The notes under the pieces are model-generated. The model saw nothing but the letters and a program-made list of their open reading frames with translations, made no database searches and was not told where the DNA came from. The translations under genes were made by a program, and so were the position numbers. A stretch of 64,000 bases of DNA from Hymenopus coronatus (taxonomy: Eukaryota; Arthropoda; Insecta; Mantodea; Hymenopodidae). This document shows positions 23,340-35,518 of the stretch, in pieces (the stretch's first letter is position 1; every line of letters starts with the position of its first letter). The stretch spans positions 397,375,132 to 397,439,131 of the forward strand of contig CM060900.1 in the NCBI GenBank assembly GCA_030762935.1, read 5' to 3'.

Positions 23340-23870
23340 GCTTTATACACCGAGTGAGTGTTTTATTACCACACAAAGGGGTATAGGGGTGGCTTCTGCT
23401 CCACCATTCCCGGTGACCATCATCCGAAAGGGATCTACATCGCCTCCCCTACTAAACACTAGAACTTCTGCCCAGGAGATGGGTAGCAAGCTGGTGGAGG
23501 TTATTTCAGGTACCGCCGTAGCAACCTGACACTCGTGGGTGAGTAAACAAGAAAGTGCCTCGGGCAGGCGGCGGGCTAGGACCTGAACTTGGCATCAAAC
23601 CAAGATCAGGACCCAGGCTCTGTGTTGACATGCAGACTCATGATGAGTGGAAGTAGGGTAAAGGTTTCCAAGCTGGTGGAGGTTATTTCAGGTACCGCCG
23701 TAGCAACCTGACACTCGTGGGTGAGTAAACAAGAAAGTGCCTCGGGCAGGCGGCGGGCTAGGACCTGAACTTGGCATCAAACCAAGATCAGGACCCAGGC
23801 TCTGTGTTGACATGCAGACTCATGATGAGTGGAAGTAGGGTAAAGGTTTCACGCAGACTAGCTGCTCCGT
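23340..23870 (-). repeat. GC-rich unit, possibly a retroelement 3' end
   Basis: A sharply bounded GC-rich block in AT-rich DNA. Read on the minus strand it ends with an AATAAA signal (complement of 23362-23367) close to its low-coordinate edge. It contains the 182-bp tandem duplication listed next. Non-LTR elements often have tandemly repeated 3' UTRs, so a 3' UTR remnant is plausible. No coding sequence supports it. Confidence 0.35.
23487..23850. repeat. Perfect tandem duplication, two 182-bp units
   Basis: Units 23487-23668 and 23669-23850 are identical base for base on direct comparison. Each begins 'caagctggtggagg' and ends 'gggtaaaggtttc'. Perfect identity implies a very recent event or an assembly artefact. 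Confidence 0.97.
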
Positions 23871-23905
23871 TCTGTCTGTCAGCTGGAGTGTAAATAAAAC
23901 GGCGT

Positions 23906-24158
23906 GTTATTTATGGACGCTCTTTAACTACTGTGGTTCTCAGCGTCCCATTCTAAATTGGGCGTGAAAGACCGCTTAATTTTGCTCAGAAGCCTCTCTA
24001 TCAGGCTTGAGGTTCTTTGTCGTGCCGTAAACCAACGGCTTTACTTCCCTTCCGAAGGAAGCCATGCTAAGGATTTTTACACTCGAAAAAATCCATCGTC
24101 CTCAGCCGGGTTTGAGTATACGAAGTCAGCATGGTAACCATCACACCACGCAGGGCGA
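23906..24158 (-). repeat. SINE family A, nearly full-length
   Basis: Minus-strand copy with the head retained. The A-box region reads 'tggtgtgatggttacc' and the B box is decayed. All 3' blocks are present, including 'gaacctcaagcctga', 'gggcgtgaaa...' in mirrored form and the terminal 'gcgtccataaataa'. Some internal bases of the 'cgggaccaacgg' block are lost. Confidence 0.85.
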
Positions 24159-24159
24159 C

Positions 24160-24965
24160 AGCTGGTGTGTGGGCTGACATAGTTGTAGCATAGAACCACA
24201 CTGCGCCTAGCGCTTTGTCACTTCAATTACTCGGTATTCTCATACATCATAAAATCTGAGTTAACTTGCCTATTTAACTAGTGGCTGAGTCGTCTTTTCG
24301 AGGATAAGTCCCAATACCTAGCTATCTGTTATATTATACATACATATATTCACACACATAGACATTAATTTTGGGTGGCTATATTGTAGACTAGTCTATA
24401 GTTGTGTTAAGATATTATTTGTCTCTCAGTCATGTACAGTGACGTAATTTATTATCAGTAATTTTTATTATTTTTATTTCATTTTATTTTATATACATTT
24501 TGGACTACTTATGTACTGTTGATAAATGTGGTTGTGTGGCTTATTCATAGCAAGTGTCGTGTAAAGGGCCACAAGGATGAGCATCTGACTATCTCTATTT
24601 AAAAAGCAATGTAGGAGTTTCCCGTTGCGTTAGAACATGATACCGCAATATCTAGAACATGAGCGAAGCGCCAGTCTACTTATGTGCAGTTACCTAGTTT
24701 CACATCGGCCCCATCAAATAAAATAGGGGAAGATACTCGTCAAAATTGGTTACATCCACTTACACACAGAAAACTACTGAGATGGTAATTCAGTGACCAA
24801 CTATCCTTATGGTTTGTATAAAGTGAGCATCTAGTATCGAAAATAGGTGCTCATAAAGCAATATCAGTATCGGGTATCGGGCATCAAGGAATAGTGGTAT
24901 CATACCATCACTACTCTTAGCTAAACTCATGTTGACATAATTAATACAGACAGCGAGAGAGAGAA
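24160..24965. other. No recognised gene
   Basis: AT-rich with short dinucleotide-like patches (about 24335-24360). Nothing else is supported. Confidence 0.45.
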
Positions 24966-24978
24966 TGTGCAGGAATGT

Positions 24979-25211
24979 TTTATTTGAGAGTGTCTAACGT
25001 CCGCTTTTACTGCTATGGCACCGCAGGCGATGACATTGATGAAACATGGAATTCAGATGGAGCCCCGGTGGAATGTGATGGCGGGGGAAACTGGAGAACT
25101 CGGAGAAAACCCGCCCCTTTGTCCACCACAAATCTCATATATGGCCGCTTGAGAATCGAACCCGGGTCGTCTAGGTGAGAGGCGAGTGGTCCACTCGGCC
25201 ACGGCGCGGCC
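24979..25211 (-). repeat. SINE family B, full-length with target-site duplication
   Basis: A minus-strand copy spanning head, hairpin core and tail. The head shows the B box on the plus strand as 'gaatcgaacccggg' and ends 'ccactcggccacggcgc'. It is flanked by a perfect 12-bp duplication 'gtgcaggaatgt' at 24967-24978 and 25212-25223, the signature of LINE-mediated insertion. This fixes both family boundaries. Confidence 0.92.
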
Positions 25212-25229
25212 GTGCAGGAATGTGAACAC

Positions 25230-25785
25230 CTAATGAACCTGGACGTGAAAGTGCCTATAACAAACTGTTTTCTTGTAAAACAAAAAGCCTTACTTCCCAC
25301 TCTTTTTAAATTTCTTGCAAGACTGCATCGTTATTATCCTTTTTATCTCACCTTGCCTCTCTCTTGGCTTCGCTCAATTGAATCACGAGCTTTCACTTGG
25401 TTCTGCAGTGAAGGTGAAATGCCATTGCCAACAGTGTGATGAAGCGTGAGCACAAAACAGCCCTGTAAAGGTGCAGTATCTTTATCACAATGTAATAAGT
25501 TCTCACTGCGCATATCATTAAAAAGAAAGATTCTTGCGAGGTGAAAAATTGTTAAATATATAATTAAATGATGGTGAATTTTTAGTAGATGGCAGGATTT
25601 TTAGTAGTGCCATATTCTGATTTGTCCAAGGGCCTTGTAATCTATTGTAAAACTAATCATTGCTACTCAACTAAAATGTAAACGGAAATCAAGAAAATAA
25701 AGGATTGGGATTAGGATAGTGTAAAGCAGAAGGACACCTCACACCCTACGACACTACAATGGATTAATTGTGACTATATCCTCGA
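25230..25785. other. No recognised gene
   Basis: AT-rich sequence. The frame continuing from the SINE to 25439 is chance. Confidence 0.45.
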
Positions 25786-25789
25786 GGCA

Positions 25790-26190
25790 CGGATGAAATG
25801 AAGTAGCCGGCAGGCTACATAGACGCGCAGAAGTCCCTAACATTTCCAAGTTTGAACAACCGCACACCATTAGGAAGCAATCACAGAGGACGTCGCAGAG
25901 ACCCTAATAGGCATGGTATTCACCAGCCAAATCGTTCCCTAGCGCAAGAAACTGCGTCATCTGTACGCACTGTCGACGCCACAAAACTTTGAAACACATC
26001 TGAAACATGAAAAGGAAGTGAAGTTGAAGAGAATGAGGGAAAGGAGAATCACAGTAGAATACACCAACCCAGCTCTCTCTTTGGCGACTAGGAGAGAAGC
26101 ATGTAAAATTCCATGGTTAGGGTGGACGTTCGCCGGGAATTGAAGCCCGGACCTCCCGAATGCGAAACTCACACGTTATTGCGGAGTCTC
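25790..26190 (-). repeat. SINE family H, best copy
   Basis: On the minus strand the head contains a clean B box, seen on the plus strand as 'gggaattgaagcccggac' preceded by 'gttagggtggacgttcgcc'. The body shares blocks with the copy at 19660-20110 ('cctaacatttcc', 'gagaatgagggaaagg', 'tacaccaaccca') and the tail ends near 'gatgaaatgaagtagccg'. Confidence 0.75.
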
Positions 26191-26639
26191 GATAATAAAT
26201 TATAAAAGTTCGTGTTCTTATTACAGTTCTTAATGTTATTTCATAGTGCTAATGTTCGTTGCGTTCCAATTTGAGAACTTCTCTAAATACAATTTTTTTT
26301 TTCGATGCTACGAGTGTAATTTCGTGGATTTTTTAAGCTTAAGTGTGAAGACTGTCTATGCATTTAATCTGCGCCGGGCCACGGATTGGAACTAAATTCT
26401 AAATCCAAAACCCACAACTCGCGTTAGACCATGCAATACGAGTAGGAGCCATCGTCTACAAGTTTTTATTAACGGTACCGAAGAAGCCGGAGAATTAGTG
26501 TTTCATTCCTGATATTCTTTCCCAGTATTCCACAGTGTTTCTTAAAACCTATGCATTAAAGTTATTGAAATTTTGTGGCAGCATAAACCAATAACCCCAA
26601 AGGCTTTTACGGCTGAAGTCGTGTCATATTATAGCTACG

Positions 26640-27430
26640 AGGGTAATCCAGAAAATAACAAGTGTTTGTCTTTGATAAATTCAGGGCTGCAGAGTGAGAT
26701 AGCACCGTCCAACCCAATTTAACAGCTCTACACCATTATTCTTGAGCATTTCCAAGCGCACCAAGGAGTTTAAACGCGGCCGTGAACGTTTCAAAGATTG
26801 TGCACGCAGCGGAGGACAACAATCCGCCCTGCTAAACAAAACCCATGTATAAAATACACATGTTCCTGCTGTATCGCCGAATGAAGGTGTCCAGAATTCA
26901 TAGCGCTCGGGGCGTTCAGACGAACGTATGTTTCACGTTTGCAGAAAATAGCAACAAAGAATTATCTGAAAGATGGATATCGGAACTGGTAAATACGGAT
27001 CAAAGCCAAAGGACAAATCTCTGAGAAAAGTTTGGTTCTGCTTTCAGAGAGATTCCACGACATTGTGCATCGATTTGCAATGATGAAAAATTGCTGCACT
27101 TCTACATGCCTAAAGCAAAATCGCAGTCTAAGCAATGGAAGCATCAAGGTTCAAGGTTCAAAAGCATTTCAATAATTGTATTGTTTATCTAAAAAAATTA
27201 TCACCAAATCGTATTATGCTAACATTCTGTACAACTGAAGATCAAAATATCCGAGCAAAGCCCGGTTTTTGTAAGAAAGTTTATTTTGTATCATATCACT
27301 CTTCCATCTTACTCTTATATTGTAGCAATAACGAAAATTGACAAAGTGGGGTTTGATTTGCTGTCACATCCATCTTACTCTTCAACTTAGGTACATCGGA
27401 TTTGTAACTGTTCCTTAAACTCAGAAATAA
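26640..27430 (+). pseudogene. Mariner element relic
   Basis: The left end 'acgagggtaatccagaaaat' resembles a mariner terminal repeat. Translated pieces follow in the right order: F-K-R-G-R-E-R-F-K-D-x-x-R-S-G near 26770-26810, D-E-K-L-L-H-F-Y-M-P-K-A-K-S-Q-S-K-Q-W-K-H near 27082-27145 (catalytic D-E), and K-I-D-K-V-G-F-D-L-L-S-H-P-S-Y-S near 27335-27385. The last corresponds to the mariner H-P-P-Y-S motif. Many frameshifts and a missing middle make this an old relic. A matching right terminus was not found. Confidence 0.8.
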
Positions 27431-27439
27431 ATTTTCATG

Positions 27440-28025
27440 TGATGAATTAAATCGTCGTTTAAGGTGTAATCTTCAGGCCTGAAGTAACCTAATCTCCGTA
27501 AACAAATGCCAGGGAGCATTGCTGAACCAAGTGCATTTTTATCAAGGAAGACTATGCTGAAAATTTTGAACAATTTTAAAAACCTGTGGCAAAACTGTGT
27601 GCTTCGTTCCAAGATATTTTCAAGTATATAGTAGTGAGCATGTTAATACGACGTACAATGAATTAGCTAATACACTTTTGTCAAGCTTTCTAAATCCCTC
27701 GAATATTAAAAGTATGAGAGTATATTTCAGCAGTTAACCTTTAATGGCAACTATGACTACACTTAAAAATTGACTCATTCCATCATTATTATGAATATAT
27801 TTTCCCTCTATATTAGATAATCCTCTTCTTTATCAGAGACAAAAAAGGACGAAATTCATCCAGACATTACATATCAATTGCCAATCATAATCACGGAACG
27901 GGTCATTTTCATTTATCTGAGTCACCCCATCGATAGCTAAGTATTAACCTTATAATTACAAATAAGATTTACGAATAACTTCATAACTTCACTTAATTTT
28001 TCGATTGTATACTGACAATTTCGTT
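27440..28025. other. No recognised feature
   Basis: AT-rich sequence; the right end of the preceding mariner may lie here but was not found. Confidence 0.4.
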
Positions 28026-28030
28026 AGGGT

Positions 28031-28075
28031 ATATTATTATTATTGATGTTATTATTGTTATTATTGTTATTGTTG

Positions 28076-28128
<53 letters not shown>

Positions 28129-28130
28129 TT
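28031..28130. repeat. (ATT)n microsatellite
   Basis: About 100 bases of ATT units with interspersed GTT and GAT variants; the right half is nearly pure. Confidence 0.97.
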
Positions 28131-28139
28131 AAATCCAGT

Positions 28140-28750
28140 AGAAGGTTTCGTTATTTTTTGATGTTACTTATTTCTTGTAACCTTGATAGTGGTAGTTTTG
28201 TTTCTTGATTGCAGAGTTCCTTTTTTTCCGTGGACAGAATCACAGAAGAAACTAAAAATAAATGAAAATCGTGCACCATGAAATTCAAATCACGTTTTCG
28301 CATAATTTTTAACGTACTCGTAATGTCATGAATGGATCTGCAACGTAAAACGTTATTATTTCCTTCATAATATGACATATTGTTGGTTTATACACATTAT
28401 CTCATATTCCAGGATAATTGTCATATCTTCCGCCTGCCAAACTATCCTACGAGCATTTATTACGAACTCACATTTACTAGCAAAGGATTTGCGACATCTG
28501 GTGTGCACCATCATTGACGATTTTCAGTGTCATTAAAAAGTATTAAAAAAGTTGGATGTATACCCTTTCATAAACTGCTAACATATTTTAAAATTATTAG
28601 CTTATGTTCAGCCATGCGAAAATGCCAAATTGTCCACTATATATTTGCTTGATTAGAGAAGGTGAATTGGATTTTAGAAATTAACAATGAATTTCCCGAA
28701 TATATACACGACGGAATGCATATTATGGCATCAATTTCAAGGAAGTGCCT
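28140..28750. other. No recognised feature
   Basis: AT-rich sequence with one short minus-strand frame (28151-28378) of no known family. Confidence 0.4.
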
Positions 28751-28754
28751 CTAA

Positions 28755-28975
28755 GACTAGGCTGGCGATTCCTGGCGACTGATACGGGGGTCTGAGGCCG
28801 GACTCATGAATGTGAAGTTCCTGTTCAAATTCCGCCAGGATCATCATCCTCTCTGACTGTTTCTTTCCCCCGTTTACCTCAGTCCTAATAACTAACAGTG
28901 CCCAGAGGTGATCTAAATTTAGGTTTGGAACATTTGCTTCCAAGATTTCCTTCTCCATTGACATTTAATTTCATC
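28755..28975 (+). repeat. SINE-like repeat, family D, diverged
   Basis: Starts 'ggcgactgatacggggg' and has the B-box-like 'ctgttcaaattccgcc'. The tail includes 'ccattgacatttaatttcat'. The copy at 30315-30890 shares 'ggcgactgatac' at its start and 'ccattgacatttcattcat' in its tail. Confidence 0.55.
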
Positions 28976-29252
28976 TATCAGTGTGGCCGACTATAGTGCG
29001 GTAAGAACGGGTGTTTACACTACTAAAAAAATCAAACTGCGGTTGGCGTCCCCGTGAGCCATAGCTAAGGGTAGCGTCAAGTAATTGAATAAAACAAGAC
29101 CTCTGAAAAATTCTAACCTAATCGAGTTTATTTGTCCATGTACTTCTACCATCGCCCTTTGTTCTATTCTCTACTGTGCAGTGTGCCGTAGAATTATCCA
29201 AGGTAAAAAATGGCTTAGTGTCCTAATCGGCTAGGCTTTAGTGATACCACAC

Positions 29253-29700
29253 CGAGCCAAGTGGTTTAGGCGTTTCTTATGGGACCGGCATTCGGGAGGT
29301 CGTGGGTTCGGTTCCCCGCGGCCGACCTCTCTGACCCATGGGTATTTCGGGGGTTTTTCCCCGGGTCACTAGGCTAATGTTGGGGAGGTTCATTCCCCCC
29401 GACCTTCCTGTTCATTTATTTCATCTCCATTTCATCCAACCGGTCTCTTTTAGGGTTGTAAGGTCAGCGTGGAATGCGGTGGTGGCTCCCTCTCATGGAG
29501 GTGACTGCGCTTAAGTCTTCTGTAGACTCAGGGGGATTGGTCAGACCTGAGGTGCGGGCTCCTAGCGTTCCTCGCGACGAGATGAACTGCTTGGGAACTG
29601 TCCCCTCTGCCGTCCGGTTCCGGCTACCCGCTGTAATCCCCCTCATCTCAACCTATCCTCTTGGGGTCTTACGTACAAAAGCCAATAAATGGCTGAACTG
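29253..29700 (+). repeat. SINE family D, long copy
   Basis: The head begins 'gagccaagtggtttaggcg' (A-box region) and has a B box 'gtgggttcggttccccg'. The body has 'gggtttttccccgggtcact' and 'aggctaatgttgggg'. The tail has 'atttcatctccatttcatcc' and ends near 'aaagccaataaatggctg'. The frames on both strands inside it are repeat shadows. Confidence 0.75.
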
Positions 29701-29904
29701 AAATCCCCGCCGGCACACCTACACTACCAGTGAAATCACGATCCTCCAATCGCTGCAAGGCGGTCTGCGAGGTGAATCCTTTATGAAGAATCGAATGCAC
29801 ATACACAGCACACAGCCCAGGGAGATATGTGTACATAACTGAAAAATACATTGCCCCATCTGGGAATCAAAGTACCCCTTCCCATTACGAGTTTGTTTCT
29901 ATTG

Positions 29905-30115
29905 AGATATTTTCTTTTCCAGTTTTTACCTACGTTTCTATTACTTTTCTACTTATTTACCGTGTACATACTCGTACTATACATACACGTACACATTTTC
30001 ACAGAAGCACAAACACCTATGCCCAAGGCAGGACTCAAAACCGCGACTCTGTGCGCCACGAAACACCAAAGCTAGGCACTCTAGCTGGCGCCGCCATGGT
30101 AGGCGGAAATGCTGA
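29905..30115 (-). repeat. tRNA-derived SINE, family F
   Basis: The high-coordinate end holds the head: on the plus strand 'aggactcaaaaccgcgac' (complement of a B box) and 'aggcactctagctggcgccg' (complement of the A-box end). The tail blocks 'acatacacg' and 'cttatttac' parallel those of the 3.5 kb copy. No TSD was seen. Confidence 0.65.
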
Positions 30116-30314
30116 CAACCACTGTACGAGGAGAGATAACATAATTAAGAGGTCTAATATGATTGTTCTTCGAATAGATGTTATGCGTAAACAACCCACG
30201 GACTTCCTTTATGCATGAAAAATGACAATAAAACATAAAATCTAGTATGAATACAAAAAGTGATTCTATCCCGTTAAGTTAATGACGATACCTATTCTTA
30301 CAAAAATGAATCTC

Positions 30315-30890
30315 AAATTATGGCGACTGATACCGAGCGGAATGACTCAGGTGGTTTCGTCTGTGACCGGCATTCGGTCGCGGATCCCTGTGGCATGCAT
30401 ACCTCACCCTTGGGTTTCTCGGGGATATATCCGGGTCAACAGACAAATGCTGGAAAGATTTCTTTTGCCCTTTGAATTGTCTGTTTCTTCTTGTCGTTTC
30501 CATTGACATTTCATTCATCCTTCATCTTGTTGGTTTCTTTAAGGGTTGGAAGTGTCGGGCAGCTTGGCAGGGAAAAAGGATGCTTATTGTGATTCCCCAT
30601 CCCTCGACTTCGGTTGGTTGCCGGGTTCAATATCGCCCCCCGCCCCGATACACGCGTTGGACTCTATCTGGGGTGGGGTCCCAAGTCTGTCCGGCATTCG
30701 GGGTGGCTCTATCTGGAAATCGTAGGGACCTGTTATTGCTGTGCCATCGCTCCTGGTTCCGGCCGCCCAATGTATCCTCACATCATACCCCACTACAGGG
30801 GCGCCTCACGTGTGGCATAGGCATATTAGCCAACATGAGGTTCGATGCCGAATCCTCTCCCTCCGTATCCTTCTCTTATTCCTATGAGCA
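30315..30890 (+). repeat. SINE family D, long diverged copy
   Basis: Starts 'ggcgactgataccgagcgg' and shows 'gggtttctcggggatat' and 'gggtcaacagacaaatgctgg' in the positions of the D core. The tail contains 'cattgacatttcattcatcc' and then a GC-rich extension (30550-30890) shared in position with the 29.3-29.7 kb copy. A 140-codon frame (30472-30894) lies wholly inside the repeat and is not a gene. Confidence 0.6.
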
Positions 30891-30899
30891 CTGATTAAT

Positions 30900-31500
30900 G
30901 AGTTTTACAAACCTAAAAGTGTTTTACTGCGTTTTTTTCATTTTCATCATGTTTTGTATTAATATGAAGAAGTGCAAAGATTCCGAAGCTTTTAAATATC
31001 CCCGTCAAATAACCTATTCGGAAAAGCATAAAGCGCAACATAGCAATTGCGAGAACCATAAACGATGTGGAATAAAAGTTACGCAAGCCACTTATTTTAA
31101 AGGATTGCATATTTTTTCTTTAGTAAGTTCACTTCTATCGTTTAAGACTGTCAACTTATACAAAATTATGCAACATTCAAGTCAGTAACAATTATAGGCT
31201 ATTCAAAAGAAGTTCAAGAGGACATAATTTCTAACGTTAACCTCTCAAATATCCTTTAATCGAAATAGTTAAAGCCATTTTTCTGCAATAGTACATGTCG
31301 TAAGACTTTCCCATTTAATTGTTAGTTTGAGGAAAGAAATTTCGAAAATCTTCACCTGGCCCCTCAGACAGTAGCTCACTCAAATATAAAATTTGGTATT
31401 TATACAATATTTCGTTTTTGTGCTGTGTAACATACATATATACACACCTTCAGATGAACCTTTCTATTAAAGTGCCTTTTTGTTTGTTCATTGTTTCGTG
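30900..31500. other. No recognised feature
   Basis: AT-rich DNA with overlapping chance frames on both strands. Confidence 0.45.
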
Positions 31501-31525
31501 TATCTCCAGTAAACCGTGTCCAAAT

Positions 31526-31757
31526 GTGTATGTTCAGTAAACTTGTATCAAAACGTGTATGTTCAGTAAACTCGCATCAAAACGTGTATGTTCGGTAAAC
31601 TCGTACCAAAACGTGTTTGTTCAGTAAAAACGTATCAAAACGTGTATGTTCAGTAAACTCGTACTAAAACGTGTTTGTTCAGTAAACACGTATCAAGAGG
31701 GGTATGTTCAGTAAACTCGTGTCAAAACGTGTTTGTTCAGTAAACTCGTGGCAAAGT
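31526..31757. repeat. 29-bp minisatellite, eight units
   Basis: Units begin 'gtgt(a/t)tgttcagtaaac' at 31526, 31555, 31584, 31613, 31642, 31671, 31700 and 31729, all exactly 29 bases. A decayed extra unit precedes them at about 31497. Units differ at one to four positions, mostly in the 'ctcgtatcaaaac' half. There are no spacers, so it is not CRISPR-like. Confidence 0.97.
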
Positions 31758-31759
31758 TT

Positions 31760-33030
31760 TGAATGGAAAGCCCGACTTCCTTCTGTCTACTTCAGGTATG
31801 TAGTAGAGGTACTTATTGTTTATTCAAATACAATGTATCGAAATAGAGGTATTTGTATATGTCTAAATTTACACATTAATAAAGAGGATAGCGAGCAATA
31901 CATATGCGCTTCAATGCTTTATTAAGCTCTTCTTACAGCGTGTTTTTTATGTTTTACTGGTCAGAGTTACTTTACAGTGGTGAATTTGAGGAACAAAATG
32001 ACAAAGAAATATTTTGTTTTTGCTTTCTCTACACGTACTATGTACTACTTTCGCAAGGTATTATAAATTTATATAATAATTTAAATTATTTAGTTTCTTC
32101 ATTATTGTGCATGAATGATTTTATACATTTATATTTATATATTTCAAATATTCTTGCATAGGGGGTATGAAAGTAAATTTCACCATAAAAGAATGTAATC
32201 ATGCTGAGTTCAATAAACATTCCAAAAGAAATTATTTTCGTTTTTGTGCCTGTAACATTTTAATTTCCTTCCTATCTAGCGAAATATTCCATCATGAAGG
32301 AGATATTAATGCTTCCTTATATTCATTGTAAGTTAATGTAGGCATTAAAAATGCATGGCGGAGATAAATCTTTAACCTCATAATAGTATTCCAGAATTAT
32401 AGACAGATGCCTTTGAATGCGGGTGTTTAAAGGTAAATGTTGATTTTGGTAGGAATATTTGCCAGATGAGGTAGGCGTATTTCCCGGGTTTGTTTATTTT
32501 CAGCATTTACAATTTATATCTTATAAAGCATTTAGTTGTATAACTTAAGTCGTTGTGTCGCGTTCGTAAGAGGGCGGCAAATATTACAACGCTAAGCGAA
32601 ATAAAACTAGCCATGTAATTTGCTACTCTATGGGAGGAGTTTTATCAGAAAAAGGTTCCATTAATGCCAGATTTATATTTCGCAGGGTCACGAAAATAAA
32701 TATTTTCCAATAAATAGATAAAAATTAAGGCACGCGTTACACGAAATTTGGTCCACCTCCAGACTTTGCTAGTCGCAGGCACAATTGTTACTAATTAAAC
32801 TTATCTTTGTAAGAAAGCACCTAATGCTAGGAGCGTTTTACTTCAGGTCCACTACTTAATCGAAACAATTTCTGCAAGTGTATTGAAGTTGATTTTGCAA
32901 TAATTTCCCGTCAGTTTACAATGATTGCTGAAATATTGGTTTCCAAATCTGCGAAGTGAACGGATGGATACCATTCCCACTTGAACACAACGGGAAGGTA
33001 AGCATGTGGTGAAATTTTTTCACATACCCC
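31760..33030. other. No recognised gene
   Basis: AT-rich sequence. The open frames at 31704-31925 and 31904-32161 are low-complexity and match nothing. Confidence 0.45.
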
Positions 33031-33034
33031 CAAA

Positions 33035-33990
33035 CAAGAACGCCTGGGAATTAGGCGCCCCATCGCACGGTAGGTGTTTGCTTTTGTGAAAGATAGTACA
33101 CAGTATATAGAGAAGGTTTGCAGTCCACCCAAAAAGTCTATATCGAGATTTCATCGGAAATACATGTTTAGAGACCACCTGAACCCAAATAAAAAGAAAA
33201 GAAAAAGTTAGAAAAAGCCAGTGTGTGTGGACGGCATAGTCCAAAACATAAGGTTCATTAAACACCAAACTTGGTATTTAAGTTTAGTATCTTCCAAGGA
33301 TACGATAAGAAGATTTAGAGGAAGGTCCCCGCTCCCCAACTACCTTTTACATGAAACATTTTTCGAAAATTTTGATTCTCTCAAAAATAACTAAACATTT
33401 TGTTCAAAATATCATATACTAAAGATATTCACATGACAAATAAAACGCGTATCTGTAATTTTATGGAAATAGCCTATGGAGACCTCTTTTTGTGGTTGAA
33501 TTTTGCTGAATTTTTCTGGAATCTGTATAACTGTAAACCGTAAGAGATAGACAAAAACCTACAGCACAAACAAATGTAGATTTCATTAAAATATATAATT
33601 CATGTCATATAATTTTGTTTAGAGCTTACCTTTTCTGAAATATTCTTTATATTGCTTTAAAACAGGCATACTTTTCTCATACAGGAATTTGTTAACTTCT
33701 GGTCATACTAAAAAGCGATTTTAAATTACACAGAACAGTTTTTAAAAGATTCGACTATCGCATTAGCCTACTGCACTTCCTTATTTCCCTTCTACTTACA
33801 ATAAAGCAAGTAATAAGACCATTTCTGCTAATTTTATTTCGATTAGCATAAAGCAGATTGAAGAGTAAGATTTTTAACAATAATGCTGTTACAGAGACGT
33901 AGAGAACTTCATGTGAATAGAACAGATCAGATTCTTTTTTTCCGGTGAGCATTATAGAATTCCCTATGAAACTTAAAGGTTCCCAAGAGG
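33035..33990 (+). repeat. Interspersed family R, copy 1
   Basis: Aligns by eye with 49440-50590 and with the reverse complement of 40430-41275. Shared landmarks in order: 'atcggaaatacatgtttaga', 'aaacttggtatttaagttta', 'atgacaaataaaacg', 'aaaccgtaagagataga', 'agcctactgcacttcctta' and 'atgtgaatagaaca...cagattctttttttcc'. No tRNA-like head, TIR or coding region is evident. This copy has no SINE at the site occupied in copy 3. Confidence 0.75.
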
Positions 33991-33999
33991 TTAAACTCA

Positions 34000-35340
34000 A
34001 TTCGGGTTAAATCAAAGATTTGCCTCCAGGTTCTTGCTATACATACCAGACAGCGATGGCGCACTATTGGAATGCATACTCCTTGGACGACAGGCAAACC
34101 AAAGAACTTAAAAAAACATGGATGAAACTTCGCCTCCTCTCCAGGGGCATCTTCCCAACTCTAAAAAATACCCACATAAACTACGCCTCAGAGCGATCCA
34201 GAAGTGAGTTTGTTGCGTGAACCTCTAGTGTCAGAAAATGAAGGCCACGACCTCGGTAACGTAGAGTGCATCAGTAGCTAACTATGTTAGCGATACCAGC
34301 AGCCCTTCCCGTGCCCCAAAACTCATTCTTGTCAATTTCCCCACTTCGCTTGCCTGACTGAAGAGAAACTCCTGTAGAGGGTGCTTTTCTCGTGGTGCTT
34401 CATTTCATTAGATTGCTCTGAGAGGCCATGAGATGTCGCATTAAAACTTTACAGGTAATGTCATTGGTGCATGCGCCACAGTGTGTAGTAAATGTTACTG
34501 CAACATTTAAACTGAAGCTGAACGTTTTACTGGCAATAAAATTCTAATTACAACGGGCTTTTATTTTCTACTCCGGTGTAAAGCACGAATTAACGACTTT
34601 TAAATATTTACGTTGAAGCCTTTTTTCAGATAGTGCTTTCTACATTGTTGATTTAAGTGCCCTCAATAAATATAACAGGGTCTCCATTGTGAGTTTTATT
34701 GACAAAAAGGAGCCAAACAATGCATCTGTCTTCCATAAAATAGGTTTATTTAAATAACGAAGAGCTATTGGTATTAGCAGACAGGTGTGTTATACAGTCA
34801 TTGGCAATGTAGTTTCTCATGGCAACCTGAAATATCCTTTTAGTTTATAAACTGCGGTAAAAGTCTAACCGTAGGTCTCTTGCCTTGTTAAGGATTCTTT
34901 CCGCGAATTTAAAGATTATAAACCAAAAGGAAAGAGTATATAAGCTTATTCGTCAAAACGGAATGAAAGAACTTTGTGATCGTACACACAATTAACCACC
35001 AAGCAATTTACTTTCAGCAATATATTAAGTTTAATATTGCTTAGTTTGTTGTGAATTTATGGTATTAAATAATTATGGATATGAGAATGGGAGAGCAAAG
35101 ATGGGTTTTTGTGCCAAAGGCACCCCCTAAGAACAAAATTCCCCACCACAAACATCTTAAGACACTAGAAAATTAAACAACAACAGGAAATAGTCTATAC
35201 TACGGAATAGTGAAAATAGTGATATAAATAGTACATTTTAATGAACTAGAAATTTTGCGTGAAATAATTTTTTATCTCTGTTCTTATGGTTTTCCAGTTA
35301 CATAGTATTATTATTATTATTTTTATTATATAAAACCCCA
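34000..35340. other. No recognised gene
   Basis: A GC-richer patch at about 34030-34330 has no partner in the window. The rest is AT-rich. Confidence 0.4.
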
Positions 35341-35461
35341 AAATTATGAAGAGGATTTCATCGGTTGTTCACAAAAAGTTTAGCACACACATGTATTTGT
35401 GTGTATCTATTTATATGTATATAGAGATATATAGGTATATGGGTATATGTTTATATGTAAT

Positions 35462-35465
<4 letters not shown>

Positions 35466-35516
<51 letters not shown>
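35466..35516. repeat. (TA)n microsatellite
   Basis: About 51 bases of uninterrupted TA repeats. Confidence 0.98.

Positions 35517-35518
<2 letters not shown>

Noticed and set aside
30472..30894. 140-codon open frame
   Set aside because: Lies entirely in a family D repeat; other D copies do not keep the frame.
31526..31757. CRISPR-like regular repeats
   Set aside because: Units abut without spacers and the setting is eukaryotic; a minisatellite.
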